From the NCBI GenBank assembly GCA_937904325.1, contig CALGTK010000450.1, positions 1 through 40,785 on the forward strand: 40,785 nucleotides of DNA, read 5' to 3'. Position 1 is the stretch's first letter. Every line of letters begins with the position of its first letter. Shown here one piece after another: positions 28,587 to 36,950 of this stretch. Both the position numbers and the translations under genes were made by a program. The stretch is from an uncultured Planctomyces sp. (GTDB taxonomy: Bacteria > Planctomycetota > Planctomycetia > Planctomycetales > Planctomycetaceae). Under the pieces are notes generated by a model. That model worked only from the letters and a program-made list of their open reading frames with translations, was not told the origin of the DNA and searched no databases.

Positions 28587-29462
28587 TCAGTCGATCAGCT
28601 TGGTGATCGAGTATTCGACGATGCCCTTGGCGCCGGCGGATTTCAAGGCGGGGACGATGCTGCGGACGGTGGCTTCGTCGACGATTGTGTTGACGTCAAC
28701 CCAGTCCGGATCGGACAGGGATGAAATGGTTGGTGTTTGCAGCGCTGGCAACTGGCCGAGGAGTGATTCCAAGTCAGTCCGGCGGACATTCATCATAAGG
28801 CCGACTTTGCCTTCGGCGTTCAGACATGACTGCAGCATCAGCGCGATGTTTTCGAGCTTTGTTTTCTTCCAGTTGTCCTGCCATGTATTCTGGTTGGCAA
28901 TCAGGCGAGTTGTGCTCTCGATAACGACGTCGACGATCCGCAGGTTGTTCGCTCGAAGCGAACTGCCGGTTTCGGTGACTTCGACGATCGCGTCAGCCAG
29001 TCGTGGTGGCTTGACTTCAGTCGCTCCCCAGGAGAATTCGACGTTGGCGGTGACGCCATGTTTTGCCAGGTAGGCTTTGGTGAGACCGATGGCTTCGGTC
29101 GCGATGCTCTTTCCTTCGAGATCCTTGACCGACAGAACTGGCGAATTTTCCGGTACGCACAGCACCCATTTGACGGGGCGGCGACTGACTTTCGAGAAGA
29201 CGAGTTCGCAGACTTCGTGAACGTCGGCCTGAGTTTCCTGCACCCAGTCGTGCCCGGTGATGCCTGCGTCGAGAATACCCTGCTCAACATAGCGTGCCAT
29301 TTCCTGAGCACGAATGAGCAGACACTCGATCTCTTCGTCGTCAATCGATGGGTAGTAGGAACGAGAGGAGAACTTGATGTTGTAACCCGCCCGCTGAAAC
29401 AAAGCTGCCGTGGCATCTTTCAGGCTACCGGCCGGGATACCCAGCTTCAGAACGTTCGACAT
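28587..29462 (-). CDS. hisG: ATP phosphoribosyltransferase, long form
   Basis: HisG condenses ATP with PRPP in the first step of histidine synthesis and is feedback-inhibited by histidine. The 291 residues correspond to the long HisG form with a C-terminal regulatory domain (from about residue 215, [19 protein letters not shown] onward), so HisZ should not be needed. Recognisable segments are [13 protein letters not shown], the DAGITGHDW substrate region, and the PRPP-binding [19 protein letters not shown] lies 4 nt upstream of the ATG. No other his genes are nearby. Confidence 0.95.
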   Translation of the reverse strand: MSNVLKLGIPAGSLKDATAALFQRAGYNIKFSSRSYYPSIDDEEIECLLIRAQEMARYVEQGILDAGITGHDWVQETQADVHEVCELVFSKVSRRPVKWVLCVPENSPVLSVKDLEGKSIATEAIGLTKAYLAKHGVTANVEFSWGATEVKPPRLADAIVEVTETGSSLRANNLRIVDVVIESTTRLIANQNTWQDNWKKTKLENIALMLQSCLNAEGKVGLMMNVRRTDLESLLGQLPALQTPTISSLSDPDWVDVNTIVDEATVRSIVPALKSAGAKGIVEYSITKLID

Positions 29463-29604
29463 CGGACCTCAGAAACCTCAAATCGGAGAACATGGATGGA
29501 CGACCGGAATGCGATCGACCGCTGACTTTTGGGTATCGTACGAAACGGAAGGAACATCGAACAGCGAACGTTCAACGCTCAACATCGAACGGATGAAATC
29601 GCAG

Positions 29605-29621
29605 GTCAGGCCCGGCCTGAC
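29605..29621. repeat. short perfect palindrome in the hisG-sigma gap
   Basis: GTCAGGCCCGGCCTGAC has 8-bp arms around one base. Just before it, AACATCGAAC occurs twice (29553-29562 and 29581-29590) in a stretch rich in CGAAC/TCAAC. The gap from 29463 to 29734 has no gene and seems built from such short repeats. Confidence 0.6.
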
Positions 29622-29734
29622 GGACGTTCTACTCCGGATTAACCACGGAAACTGTGAGACTCTTTCCTTGTAATTCCGTGGTCCAGGATTCTGCACCTTC
29701 AAGCTGAGAGAGACTTCGTCGGGCATAGCCTGAC

Positions 29735-30379
29735 CTACGGGGCATAGTCGGTGAAGCCGGGAATCGCCGTCAGAACGTGGCGGAGGCGGCTTAGGGCTCG
29801 GACGTAACGAGCGCTGGCTGCCTGTTCGGTCATGTCCAGAACCTGAGCTGTCTCGCTGTTGGTCAACTCTTCGAAGTGCCGCATTGCGAGGACTTCGCGG
29901 TCGATGTCGCTCATCGTGGTGAGGGCTGTTTCGAGCTGCGATGACAGTTCTGCTCGGATAGCCGCGTTGCTGGGCGACGATAAATGCCCCAGCAGATGCC
30001 GAGCAAGCGATACCGAAGTCGACTGGCTGCTCCATCCGCCGTGGATGGAGATTTCCTTCGCGGCGCTGCGTTTCTGGGCTCCGACGTGTCGGCGGTGCAG
30101 GTCGACCATCGTCTGGGTCACGATCATGCGGAACCAGATGAATGTTGATCGAGACGCGTCGACGAGGAAGGAATCGATGCGATCGATGGCTCGCATCCAG
30201 GCTTCCTGGAGGATGTCGTCAGCGTCGATCCGACCAGCGAGTCGCGGGTCCATCCGGAAATTCACCATCCGCCAAAGTCGAGCGCGGTGCACGGCGAACA
30301 GTTCTGATAGCGCATCGGTGTCGCCTCGGATAACCCGATTGACGAGTTCAGGAGTTTCACTCGGCAGGCGGTCGTTCAC
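29735..30379 (-). CDS. ECF-type RNA polymerase sigma factor (downstream of the kinase)
   Basis: The protein carries region 2 (DPRLAGRIDADDILQEAWMR, with WFRMIVTQTMVDLHRRHVGA) and region 4 (DREVLAMRHFEELTNSETA, then a helix-turn-helix before the stop). The LHRRH-GAQKR linker is shared with the second sigma factor at 34181. The frame runs back to 30538, but that part overlaps the kinase tail. I prefer GTG 30379, which overlaps the kinase stop by 23 nt and aligns the N-terminus with the other sigma factor; GTG 30394 is the alternative. It is likely cotranscribed with the kinase. No anti-sigma gene is adjacent, so control through the kinase is likely but inferred. Confidence 0.85.
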   Translation of the reverse strand: MNDRLPSETPELVNRVIRGDTDALSELFAVHRARLWRMVNFRMDPRLAGRIDADDILQEAWMRAIDRIDSFLVDASRSTFIWFRMIVTQTMVDLHRRHVGAQKRSAAKEISIHGGWSSQSTSVSLARHLLGHLSSPSNAAIRAELSSQLETALTTMSDIDREVLAMRHFEELTNSETAQVLDMTEQAASARYVRALSRLRHVLTAIPGFTDYAP

Positions 30380-33300
30380 GCTTCTGTTGATCACTTTCTG
30401 TGGACTGTAGATCGTTCGGAAGTCGATCCGAACGTTCGTTGTCAGGCCGGGCTTGCCCCGTTGACTTTTGTGGAGGACGCTTGTTTGGGGGTGGCCCTTT
30501 TGGTTGAGGATACCTTTCAGAACCGCCGGGTCGACCATAATTACGATTCTGGCCGCGATCGTCCGAATTTGGACCGCCCGGACCTTTCGTCATCCACGGA
30601 GCCAGCTCGACCGCCAGCTCCCACGCCTCTTTCGCCTCGGCATCCTGCCCCGACCGGATGAAATACTCCGCACGACCTCGATGAATCATAGACAGCATGG
30701 CCGGAACAAATACCGGCTCTTCCTCAAATGACTCGAAGCCGTCAAACACCGCCACCGCTTCATCGAGACGTTGAAGAATGAAATCCGACCGTTTCGTGCG
30801 CCTTCCCAGCATAGCCGACTGGTGCAGGACACGGGCAAGCGACAACCGGTAAATCATGTGTCCCGGCCAGACTTCGGTGAGCCTTTGCAGGATCGACACC
30901 GCCTCGTCGACCGACGCCTGCGAGCTTTCAAGATCGTTCTGATCGTTCTGCAACCCAGATAAATGTCGCAAAGAATTCGCGAGCAGAATGTCGTATTCCG
31001 GAGCGTTGGGGAACTGTTTCTGAAGCTTGCGGGCGATTTCGATCGAACGTGTAATACGCTTTGCCGTCTGCTCGGCAGATTCAAATCGGTGAGTATCAGG
31101 AGACGACAAGGCCAAAGCATCGGCCAGTTGAAACTGGTAGTCCGGGTTGCCGGGATAGTCCAGGGTGAGCTGCTCAAGAATGCCGATTGCCCGGTTCAGA
31201 TCAGACATCGGGTTTTCTACGCCGTAATCCTGGCCTCGGAAACTGACGGAAGCGAGCAACAACCTGGCCAGTTCCAATTGATAGTCGGGTTGCTGACTGT
31301 CCTCATTAGTTAACTCTTCGAGCAATCTCCGAGCGTCCTGCCGGTGAGCATTCAGGGTCTCATCCATTCCCTTCGGTGGACCGTGACCTCGACTTGGACC
31401 GTGACCACCACCGCCGGGATGACCGAACCCACCTCGGTCGGCACTTGGAAGCCGCCTGTCGAATCGACTGTCCCGATCATCTTCGCGGTCGGGTCTGCCA
31501 CCGGGTCTGCGATTGTTCGCCAGAAATTCTCTCGCTGCTTCATTGTCCGGTCTACTCTTTCCTGAGTCGCCGCTGCCTGGTCCACCGTCTCGAGAATCGA
31601 AATCACGACGTCCGAATTCGCCTCCGCGACCGCCGCGAGACCTGCCACCACTCGGGTCACGTCTGGAATCACGCGAACCACCGGGACCACCGCGTCCGAA
31701 TCCACCGGGATCGAACCCGCCCATCTTTCCGCCGAATCGGCTTGGCAATGAAGCGAAGGCCGTCTTTGTCTGAGCCAGCAGGAAGCGAGTTTCCGGAAGC
31801 TTTGTGACTTCTGACGGTAGATTGGATAGATAGTCGATCGACGACTTGTAGGATTCGTTAGTCGTCCTGAAATCTCCGACCTGACCGGCCGCTTCGCCGA
31901 TCTGGTTCGATATCGCAGCCACAGTCAGGGTCGCGTTGTACGTCACTGGAGCGTCTGGTCGGTCCAGAATTTCTTCAAGACTCGGCTCCAGTTCGCTCAG
32001 ACTAAGCACCTGATACTGGCTGCGGGCATTTTCATAGGCAGCGATTGATTCTTCGTGCCGCCCCAGTCGCTGATAAATGTCTCCGACGCGGCGTTGTGCT
32101 TTCGCCGTTTGAGAAGCGACTTCGGGCGAGGCTTCGTTTCGGCTGGCAAAGTCGATGTAAAATTGAAGGAGCCGGTTGAGCAGTTCAGCGTCGGCTTCGG
32201 TAATGACCGGCGTCAGATTGGCGACCGGTTGAGCCGCGTCGCCGTTCTCAGTTTCGATGTCGGCGTTCAGGTCCGACTGAACCGACTGCGGGATGCCTCG
32301 CTGCGAGATCCCATCGACGATTTCTTCGAACGCCTGAAGTGCCATTCGCAGGTTGTCTTCCGCTCGCTCTGCTTCAATTCGGGTGCGGCCGCGTTCTTCG
32401 GTCAGATCCAGGTTGGCATTGCGCGCAGCTACGAGTCCCCAGGTGGAAAGTGTGGCCACAGTCACCAGCAAAATTGCCGTGGTCGCAGTCGTCCAGGCCA
32501 AAGCCTGATTTCGACGGCTCCAGCGTAAGAGTTGTTCAGTGACGCTGAAACGTCGAGCCTGGATCGGAAAACCGCCACAGAATCGCTGCAGGTCTTCAGT
32601 CATTTCCTTCGCTGATTGATATCGATCCTTCGCGTCGTGGGCGGTCGCTTTCAGAATGATCGTCTCAAGATCCTGCGGGATGCCCGGGTTGATCTGTCGC
32701 GGAGATCTTGGACTCGCTTCGCTGATCTGTTCGACAATCCGAGAACGGATCGACGCATCGTGAGCCGGTCGGAAAGTCAGCAGCTCATAAAGTGTCAGAC
32801 CAAGACTGTAGACATCACTGCGGTGATCGAACTCGCCAACCACTTGTTCGGGGGACATGTACCGCAGCGTGCCGAGCAGATCGCCGGTCTGAGTCAGTTC
32901 GCTGTCATCCGCCATCCGCGCCAGACCGAAATCAACCAGCCACACCGTTCCTGACTGATCAATCAGCAGATTCGACGGTTTGATATCCCGATGCCAGACA
33001 TCGTGTGCATGTGCGTAGTCCAAAGCTCGAGCGACTTGGATGCCGATCTCCGCGACGGAGCTCCAATAGGCGTTTGTGTTGAGCTGTGCCGACAGCCGTT
33101 CTGTCGCTGGGAGAAGTTCTTCACCTCGCGGTCGATGAGCTGAGTCCGAATCGTCTGATTCCGAAACCACTTCTGTGGCTTCTGTAGTTGCCCTGACCTT
33201 ATCGATGTTGTCCGCAAGTTCCTCGTCGGAGAGTTTTGCCGGTTCCTCACGACTTGGCCGGACCGTAGTTGCGAATTCGTTGTCGCTTTCGTGCCCTTGC

Positions 33301-34052
33301 TGAGAATTGATCGACGATTTGACTACTACCTCCGCGGAAGCAGTTGCCGAATTCGTGAGCCGCACGGCACGAGCCGCGGGTTCAGTATTGATTGAAGCTA
33401 AGTCGAGTGAACCGCGGGCTAACGCGTTGCCGCTCAGGTCAAGTTGCACCTCGGAGTCGGTTCGCTGTCCCTTCGATTGGTTTCGCAGTCCAGTAATGAC
33501 GTCGTTCAGCGGTTGCCCATCGATGAGCTGCATGACGTAATAGTGCAACCCATTCTCGTCGCCGACTCCGAACACCGGAACAATATTTGAGTGATGGAGT
33601 CGCGCGACGGTCTCGGCTTCGCGGCGGAACCGCCGGATCGATTGGGGAGAATCAAACGTCGTGGGCGAGAGCACTTTCAATGCAACCTGGCGACCGAGTG
33701 ATTCCTGCTCAGCTTCGTAGACTACTCCCATTCCGCCGTGGCCGATTTCTCGGATGATGCGGAAGTCGCCCAACTGCTGGAGGCCGCTGATGACCGACTG
33801 CTGCTCGAAAGAATCGATCCGTGATTCTTCCTTCTGCTTGAGCTGTTCCATCATCGCGACGGCAGGCAGCAGTTCCTTGAGTTCCTCGGCCAGGTCGGGG
33901 AAACGATCGACGTATTCAGTGACGGAAGGGTACTCGCCGTTTCGGTAGCGGTCTGCGAATTCGTCAGCGGCGACGTCAACCGGGTCGCGGTCATCGTTAA
34001 TGGCCGTCGGAACTTCGATATCTACTGATGCGGCAGGTCGTTCGTCAGTCAT
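30357..34052 (-). CDS. membrane Ser/Thr protein kinase with TPR-like C-terminal half
   Basis: The 1231-residue protein has an N-terminal helical region (about 25-95), then a Hanks-type kinase domain: glycine loop GHGGMGVVYE (104-113), Lys126, HRDIKPSN (354-361), DFG (374-376) and GTLRYMSPEQ. A Ser/Thr/Glu-rich insertion of about 140 residues (185-328) splits the domain at the hinge. One membrane helix (about 517-540) is followed by helical TPR-like repeats, interrupted at about 772-895 by a Gly/Arg/Asp/Pro-rich segment. The kinase should face the cytoplasm, with the repeats outside or in the periplasm. A strong GGGGAGG precedes the ATG. It is flanked by two ECF sigma genes and probably acts in the same signalling path. 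Confidence 0.93.
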   Translation of the reverse strand: MTDERPAASVDIEVPTAINDDRDPVDVAADEFADRYRNGEYPSVTEYVDRFPDLAEELKELLPAVAMMEQLKQKEESRIDSFEQQSVISGLQQLGDFRIIREIGHGGMGVVYEAEQESLGRQVALKVLSPTTFDSPQSIRRFRREAETVARLHHSNIVPVFGVGDENGLHYYVMQLIDGQPLNDVITGLRNQSKGQRTDSEVQLDLSGNALARGSLDLASINTEPAARAVRLTNSATASAEVVVKSSINSQQGHESDNEFATTVRPSREEPAKLSDEELADNIDKVRATTEATEVVSESDDSDSAHRPRGEELLPATERLSAQLNTNAYWSSVAEIGIQVARALDYAHAHDVWHRDIKPSNLLIDQSGTVWLVDFGLARMADDSELTQTGDLLGTLRYMSPEQVVGEFDHRSDVYSLGLTLYELLTFRPAHDASIRSRIVEQISEASPRSPRQINPGIPQDLETIILKATAHDAKDRYQSAKEMTEDLQRFCGGFPIQARRFSVTEQLLRWSRRNQALAWTTATTAILLVTVATLSTWGLVAARNANLDLTEERGRTRIEAERAEDNLRMALQAFEEIVDGISQRGIPQSVQSDLNADIETENGDAAQPVANLTPVITEADAELLNRLLQFYIDFASRNEASPEVASQTAKAQRRVGDIYQRLGRHEESIAAYENARSQYQVLSLSELEPSLEEILDRPDAPVTYNATLTVAAISNQIGEAAGQVGDFRTTNESYKSSIDYLSNLPSEVTKLPETRFLLAQTKTAFASLPSRFGGKMGGFDPGGFGRGGPGGSRDSRRDPSGGRSRGGRGGEFGRRDFDSRDGGPGSGDSGKSRPDNEAAREFLANNRRPGGRPDREDDRDSRFDRRLPSADRGGFGHPGGGGHGPSRGHGPPKGMDETLNAHRQDARRLLEELTNEDSQQPDYQLELARLLLASVSFRGQDYGVENPMSDLNRAIGILEQLTLDYPGNPDYQFQLADALALSSPDTHRFESAEQTAKRITRSIEIARKLQKQFPNAPEYDILLANSLRHLSGLQNDQNDLESSQASVDEAVSILQRLTEVWPGHMIYRLSLARVLHQSAMLGRRTKRSDFILQRLDEAVAVFDGFESFEEEPVFVPAMLSMIHRGRAEYFIRSGQDAEAKEAWELAVELAPWMTKGPGGPNSDDRGQNRNYGRPGGSERYPQPKGPPPNKRPPQKSTGQARPDNERSDRLPNDLQSTESDQQKRERPPAE

Positions 34053-34122
34053 AAAGTGCCTCCCCGCCTCAGTCTGCTGCTAACTTCGATCAAGCCGCCT
34101 CTGCCGCAAATACACTGTGATT

Positions 34123-34160
34123 CGCAAAGGTTTTCTTTGCGGTCTTTTGCGACTTTGCGT
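34123..34160. repeat. CTTTGCG-type short repeats with hairpin between sigma and kinase genes
   Basis: CGCAAAG (34123-34129) and CTTTGCG (34135-34141) form a 7-bp hairpin with a GTTTT loop. Two further imperfect CTTTTGCGA/CTTTGCGTC units follow at about 9-bp spacing. This lies in the 128-bp gap between the upstream sigma gene and the kinase and could attenuate or stabilise a shared transcript. Confidence 0.5.
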
Positions 34161-34180
34161 CAGCTTTCAAACTCTTCACC

Positions 34181-34795
34181 CTACTCCGCGAACTCGACCG
34201 CCTCAGAATCCGCATCCAGAACCTGCTTCAAACGTTTGAGAGCCCTGACGTATCGATTGCTCGCGGCCGTCTTCTGAATGCCCAGAATTTCCGCGACTTC
34301 GTTGTTGCTGAGTTCTTCGAAATGTCGCAGCGCGAGAACTTCGCGGTCGATCTCGTCCATACTGTCCAGGGCTTCTCGCAGACTTCCGAGTCGTTCTTTC
34401 CGGATGGCTGCATGACTCGGCGATGTGAGACTTCCCACGAGCTGAGCGGCGATCGAGATCGACGTGTCGCAGTTCGATTTCGCGATAGAAACTTCCTGAG
34501 AGACGTTCCGCTTCTGAGCCCCCAGGTGCCGCCGATGCAGGTCGATGATGATCTGATAGGCGATCTGCCGAACCCACACGAAGAACGGCACGGCCGGATT
34601 GCTGGTGTAATCTTCAATCCTTCGCGATGTTTCCAGCCAGACATCCTGCAGCACGTCAGCGGTGTCGACTCGTCCGTACAGGCGGCGGTCGAGCCGGAAA
34701 CGCACCATCCGCTGCAGCTTGTCGCGATGTTGCGAGAAGACTTCAGCGATCGAGTCGGCGTTTCCCGACTTTAGTATTTCCAGTTCGTCCGACAT
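34181..34795 (-). CDS. ECF-type RNA polymerase sigma factor (upstream of the kinase)
   Basis: This 204-residue protein has sigma region 2 (DRRLYGRVDTADVLQDVWLE, then VRQIAYQIIIDLHRRHLGAQ) and region 4 (DREVLALRHFEELSNNEVAE followed by ILGIQKTAASNRYVRAL). It lacks regions 1 and 3, as expected for the extracytoplasmic-function group. It is clearly a paralogue of the sigma factor downstream of the kinase, sharing the LHRRH-GAQKR linker and the HFEELSN/HFEELTN segment. The kinase follows after 128 bp on the same strand. Sigma factors of this planctomycete-enriched type are known to be encoded next to Ser/Thr kinases, so phosphorylation control is plausible. Confidence 0.93.
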   Translation of the reverse strand: MSDELEILKSGNADSIAEVFSQHRDKLQRMVRFRLDRRLYGRVDTADVLQDVWLETSRRIEDYTSNPAVPFFVWVRQIAYQIIIDLHRRHLGAQKRNVSQEVSIAKSNCDTSISIAAQLVGSLTSPSHAAIRKERLGSLREALDSMDEIDREVLALRHFEELSNNEVAEILGIQKTAASNRYVRALKRLKQVLDADSEAVEFAE

Positions 34796-35197
34796 TCAAC
34801 CGTCCCAGTTCGTGGTGAGAATCCGCTGCCGCTTCGCCTGACGTCAGACGAAGCGGCCAGTTTGACACTCGAAGGTATGAACCGAATTGCCAGCTTGACT
34901 GTCCACACTTCAGGATCAAGTCAATTGCGAGAGGCCAGTAGTGATTTCACTGAACCCGAGTCAGGGGCAGTATTTGCGTAGGGTGCATCTCGACGCACCG
35001 GCGAAGAGAATCGAGTATTGGTGCGTCGAGACGCACGCTGCAATCATGTCTGGCCGAACCTCCGCGGCGATACACAAGACGATGCGTTTTCTGTTTGGTA
35101 CTATCCGGGACAAGTCGCAAGTGTGGCCGATTTATTGCGTGATAATTCAGTGGCGAAAGCGGCCTTTCCTCTTGAGTAAGTTCAGAAGAGTCAGACG
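34796..35197 (+). other. divergent intergenic region between sigma gene and panD
   Basis: About 400 bp separate the divergent sigma and panD genes; it should contain both promoters. It holds the paired palindrome at 34982-35037 and no convincing gene. An open frame from 34941 to 35201 runs straight through the repeat and is judged spurious. Confidence 0.45.
34982..35037. repeat. dispersed palindrome pair (site D)
   Basis: GGTGCATCTCGACGCACC (34982-34999) and GGTGCGTCGAGACGCACG (35020-35037) are separated by 20 bp. This is the best preserved pair. The left unit is preceded by CGTAG and the right one followed by CTGC, so the whole element reads as an approximate inverted repeat of about 65 bp. 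Confidence 0.85.
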
Positions 35198-35569
35198 ATG
35201 AGGGAATTCGTCGGTGCCAAACTTCACGGTCTTCGAGTTACAGGCAAGAGCCTGGAGTACGAAGGATCCGCGTCGCTGGCCACAAGCCTGATGGAAGCAG
35301 CAGGCATCAGCCCTTACGAAAGGGTTTACCTCGTTAATAAGTCAACCGGATCGCGTTGGGACACTTATGCAATCCCCGGCCGCGAGGGCGAATTCACGCT
35401 CAACGGAGCCGCTGCAAGACTCGGCGAAGTCGGCGACGAAATCCTGCTCTGGACCTTCCGCCAGGAAGAACAGTTTACCGGAGCCAACGTCGTCTTCCTC
35501 AACGAATTCAACAAAATCGAACGCCGGAAGACCTACCCAGCAGACGAGCCGTCCGCGGTTGAGTTCTGA
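35198..35569 (+). CDS. panD: aspartate 1-decarboxylase
   Basis: PanD makes beta-alanine from aspartate for pantothenate and CoA synthesis. It is a self-processing pyruvoyl enzyme. The 123 residues show the cleavage site YEGSAS, with Gly23-Ser24 expected to give the pyruvoyl group, a Lys8 near the N-terminus, the conserved Tyr in TYAIPGREGEF and Asn in TLNGAAARLGEVGD. The length is close to E. coli PanD (126). GAAGAG precedes the ATG. No panB or panC is next to it. The upstream region carries the paired palindrome. Confidence 0.95.
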   Translation: MREFVGAKLHGLRVTGKSLEYEGSASLATSLMEAAGISPYERVYLVNKSTGSRWDTYAIPGREGEFTLNGAAARLGEVGDEILLWTFRQEEQFTGANVVFLNEFNKIERRKTYPADEPSAVEF

Positions 35570-35896
35570 CGAATAAATACGTCACTGAAATATTCACGAA
35601 GCCAAGCCGCAAGGTGATTCATTGGCTGATTCTGAGAATCACGACATCCAACGTTTGACGCTTCGGATGTTCGGATTCTGAATTTTGTGGATGCGGTGTG
35701 CGTACGACCTCTACTTTTCGCAATATTACGGTACGTTGCCAGAGATTATAACTGCCGTTATGAAGTGCAATATCGGTATTCGTTCGATTACGAGGGACAG
35801 CCCGGAATTCACTTTCGACCGCTCGACAAGAGAAACTACGAAGTGATTGCAGGCGGAATTTCACCACGACTTCGACACAGATCTATTGATGGGTGG
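35570..35896 (+). other. intergenic region without a supported gene
   Basis: The stretch between panD and the hairpin pair at 35897 has a GTG-initiated plus-strand frame (from 35687) with uneven codon use that ends in the hairpins. I do not consider it a gene, and I see no RNA or promoter that I can support. Confidence 0.35.
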
Positions 35897-35928
35897 CACA
35901 GCCACAATGGCTGTGTCGCGAAGCGACA
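35897..35928. repeat. two adjacent overlapping hairpins
   Basis: CACAGCCA-CAA-TGGCTGTG (35897-35915) is followed at once by TGTCGC-GAA-GCGACA (35914-35928); both have 3-nt loops and they share two bases. Only one can form fully at a time, or they stack. Such double hairpins resemble REP-type elements. Confidence 0.7.
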
Positions 35929-35938
35929 AGATGCTTCA

Positions 35939-36175
35939 TCATGCGATTTGATTTAGCTTGAAGCCTTCAGTCAGCATCGATCGATTGTCGTGATCACCCG
36001 CCTGCCAGCGAATAACCGCAGGAAGTACTGAATCTTTTGTGCGAAGCATTGGCACTCGAATTCTTGGGCGCGCGCTGAACGACTTGACCGATACAAGTCC
36101 TTGCAGGAACTGAATCTTCACCTTTTGACCGTTCCTGAAGATGATGATTTGTAAGACTTTCTTCCTTAAACCCAC
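35939..36175 (-). CDS. doubtful small open reading frame
   Basis: A 78-residue minus-strand frame starts at ATG 36175, 17 bp from the divergent methyltransferase start, and stops just before the double hairpin. It reads MGLRKKVLQIIIFRNGQKVK and later LPAVIRWQAGDHDNRS. Composition is reasonable for a small basic protein, but there is no ribosome site or recognised family. I list it as possible only. Confidence 0.25.
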   Translation of the reverse strand: MGLRKKVLQIIIFRNGQKVKIQFLQGLVSVKSFSARPRIRVPMLRTKDSVLPAVIRWQAGDHDNRSMLTEGFKLNQIA

Positions 36176-36192
36176 GGCCTGAAGACTCAGAC

Positions 36193-36888
36193 ATGTTGCC
36201 TCGAACGCTCGAACCCGAAGTCATGGATACGGCGGCGGAAGCTGTGGATTATGACTCGATGGATCATTCGTCGGTCAATCGGCTGTTCGTTGACGATCTG
36301 CTGAGTGCGGCGAATGCCGCGGAGTTTGGTGACCGGCTTACATCTCGGAATGACCGATTGCGGGTTCTGGACGTGGGGACGGGGACGGCTCAGATTCCCA
36401 TCGAGTTCTGCCAGCGGCAGGTCAGCGTCGATATGGTGGCGATTGATCTCGCCGTTGAGATGCTGCTGCTGGCTGAGCAGAACATTCGTGACGCCGGGCT
36501 GCACGGCAGTATTCTGCTGGAGCATGTCGATGCGAAGGAGCTTCCGTTCGACGACGGCGAGTTCAACTGGGTGATTTCAAACAGTATCGTCCATCACATT
36601 CCCGACCCAATTGACTGCCTCCGCGAGATGCAGCGGATTCTCAAACCCGGCGGTTTTCTGTTTGTACGCGATCTTCTGCGTCCGGAGTCGCCAGAACAGG
36701 TTGAAGAAATTGTGCAAGCCTACGCAGGAAACGACAACGAAGAACAGCGGCAACTGTTCCGCCAGTCGCTTCATGCCGCGTTGAGCCCAGCAGAAATGGT
36801 GGAGCTGATGCAGTCTCTTGGCTGGCCAGCCAGCACGGTCGAGCAGACCAGCGATCGGCATTGGACGGTGACTGCGACTGGTCAGTAA
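36193..36888 (+). CDS. class I SAM-dependent methyltransferase
   Basis: The 231 residues contain the Rossmann-type SAM site: motif I VLDVGTGTAQIPIEF (58-72), an acidic end of strand 2 (VAIDLAVEML), DAKELPFDDGEFNWVISNSI (motif II/III), and the post-motif HIPDPIDCLREMQRILKPGG typical of the Methyltransf_11/25 group. The substrate cannot be read from the sequence; small-molecule or quinone-like substrates are common in this group. It stands alone, 51 bp after nothing transcribed on its own strand, and is followed by a palindrome pair. Confidence 0.88.
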   Translation: MLPRTLEPEVMDTAAEAVDYDSMDHSSVNRLFVDDLLSAANAAEFGDRLTSRNDRLRVLDVGTGTAQIPIEFCQRQVSVDMVAIDLAVEMLLLAEQNIRDAGLHGSILLEHVDAKELPFDDGEFNWVISNSIVHHIPDPIDCLREMQRILKPGGFLFVRDLLRPESPEQVEEIVQAYAGNDNEEQRQLFRQSLHAALSPAEMVELMQSLGWPASTVEQTSDRHWTVTATGQ

Positions 36889-36901
36889 CTTACCGACGCA
36901 G

Positions 36902-36950
36902 GGTGCGTTTTGACGCACCACTTTGCCTGATCGGTGCGTCGAGACACATC
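36902..36950. repeat. dispersed palindrome pair (site E)
   Basis: GGTGCGTTTTGACGCACC (36902-36919) and GGTGCGTCGAGACACATC (36933-36950) lie 13 bp apart, starting 13 bp after the methyltransferase stop. The flanks CGCAG and CTGCG are complementary, extending the outer inverted repeat. Confidence 0.8.

Noticed and set aside
29478-30035. Long minus-strand frame overlapping the sigma gene
   Set aside because: Shadow of the sigma gene; its unique part is translated repeat sequence (ERSTLNIER-like).
34123-34160. CRISPR-like array
   Set aside because: The CTTTGCG units are too short and have no spacers; no cas gene is in the window.
34941-35201. Plus-strand frame of 86 codons before panD
   Set aside because: Runs directly through the palindrome pair and overlaps the panD start; no ribosome site.
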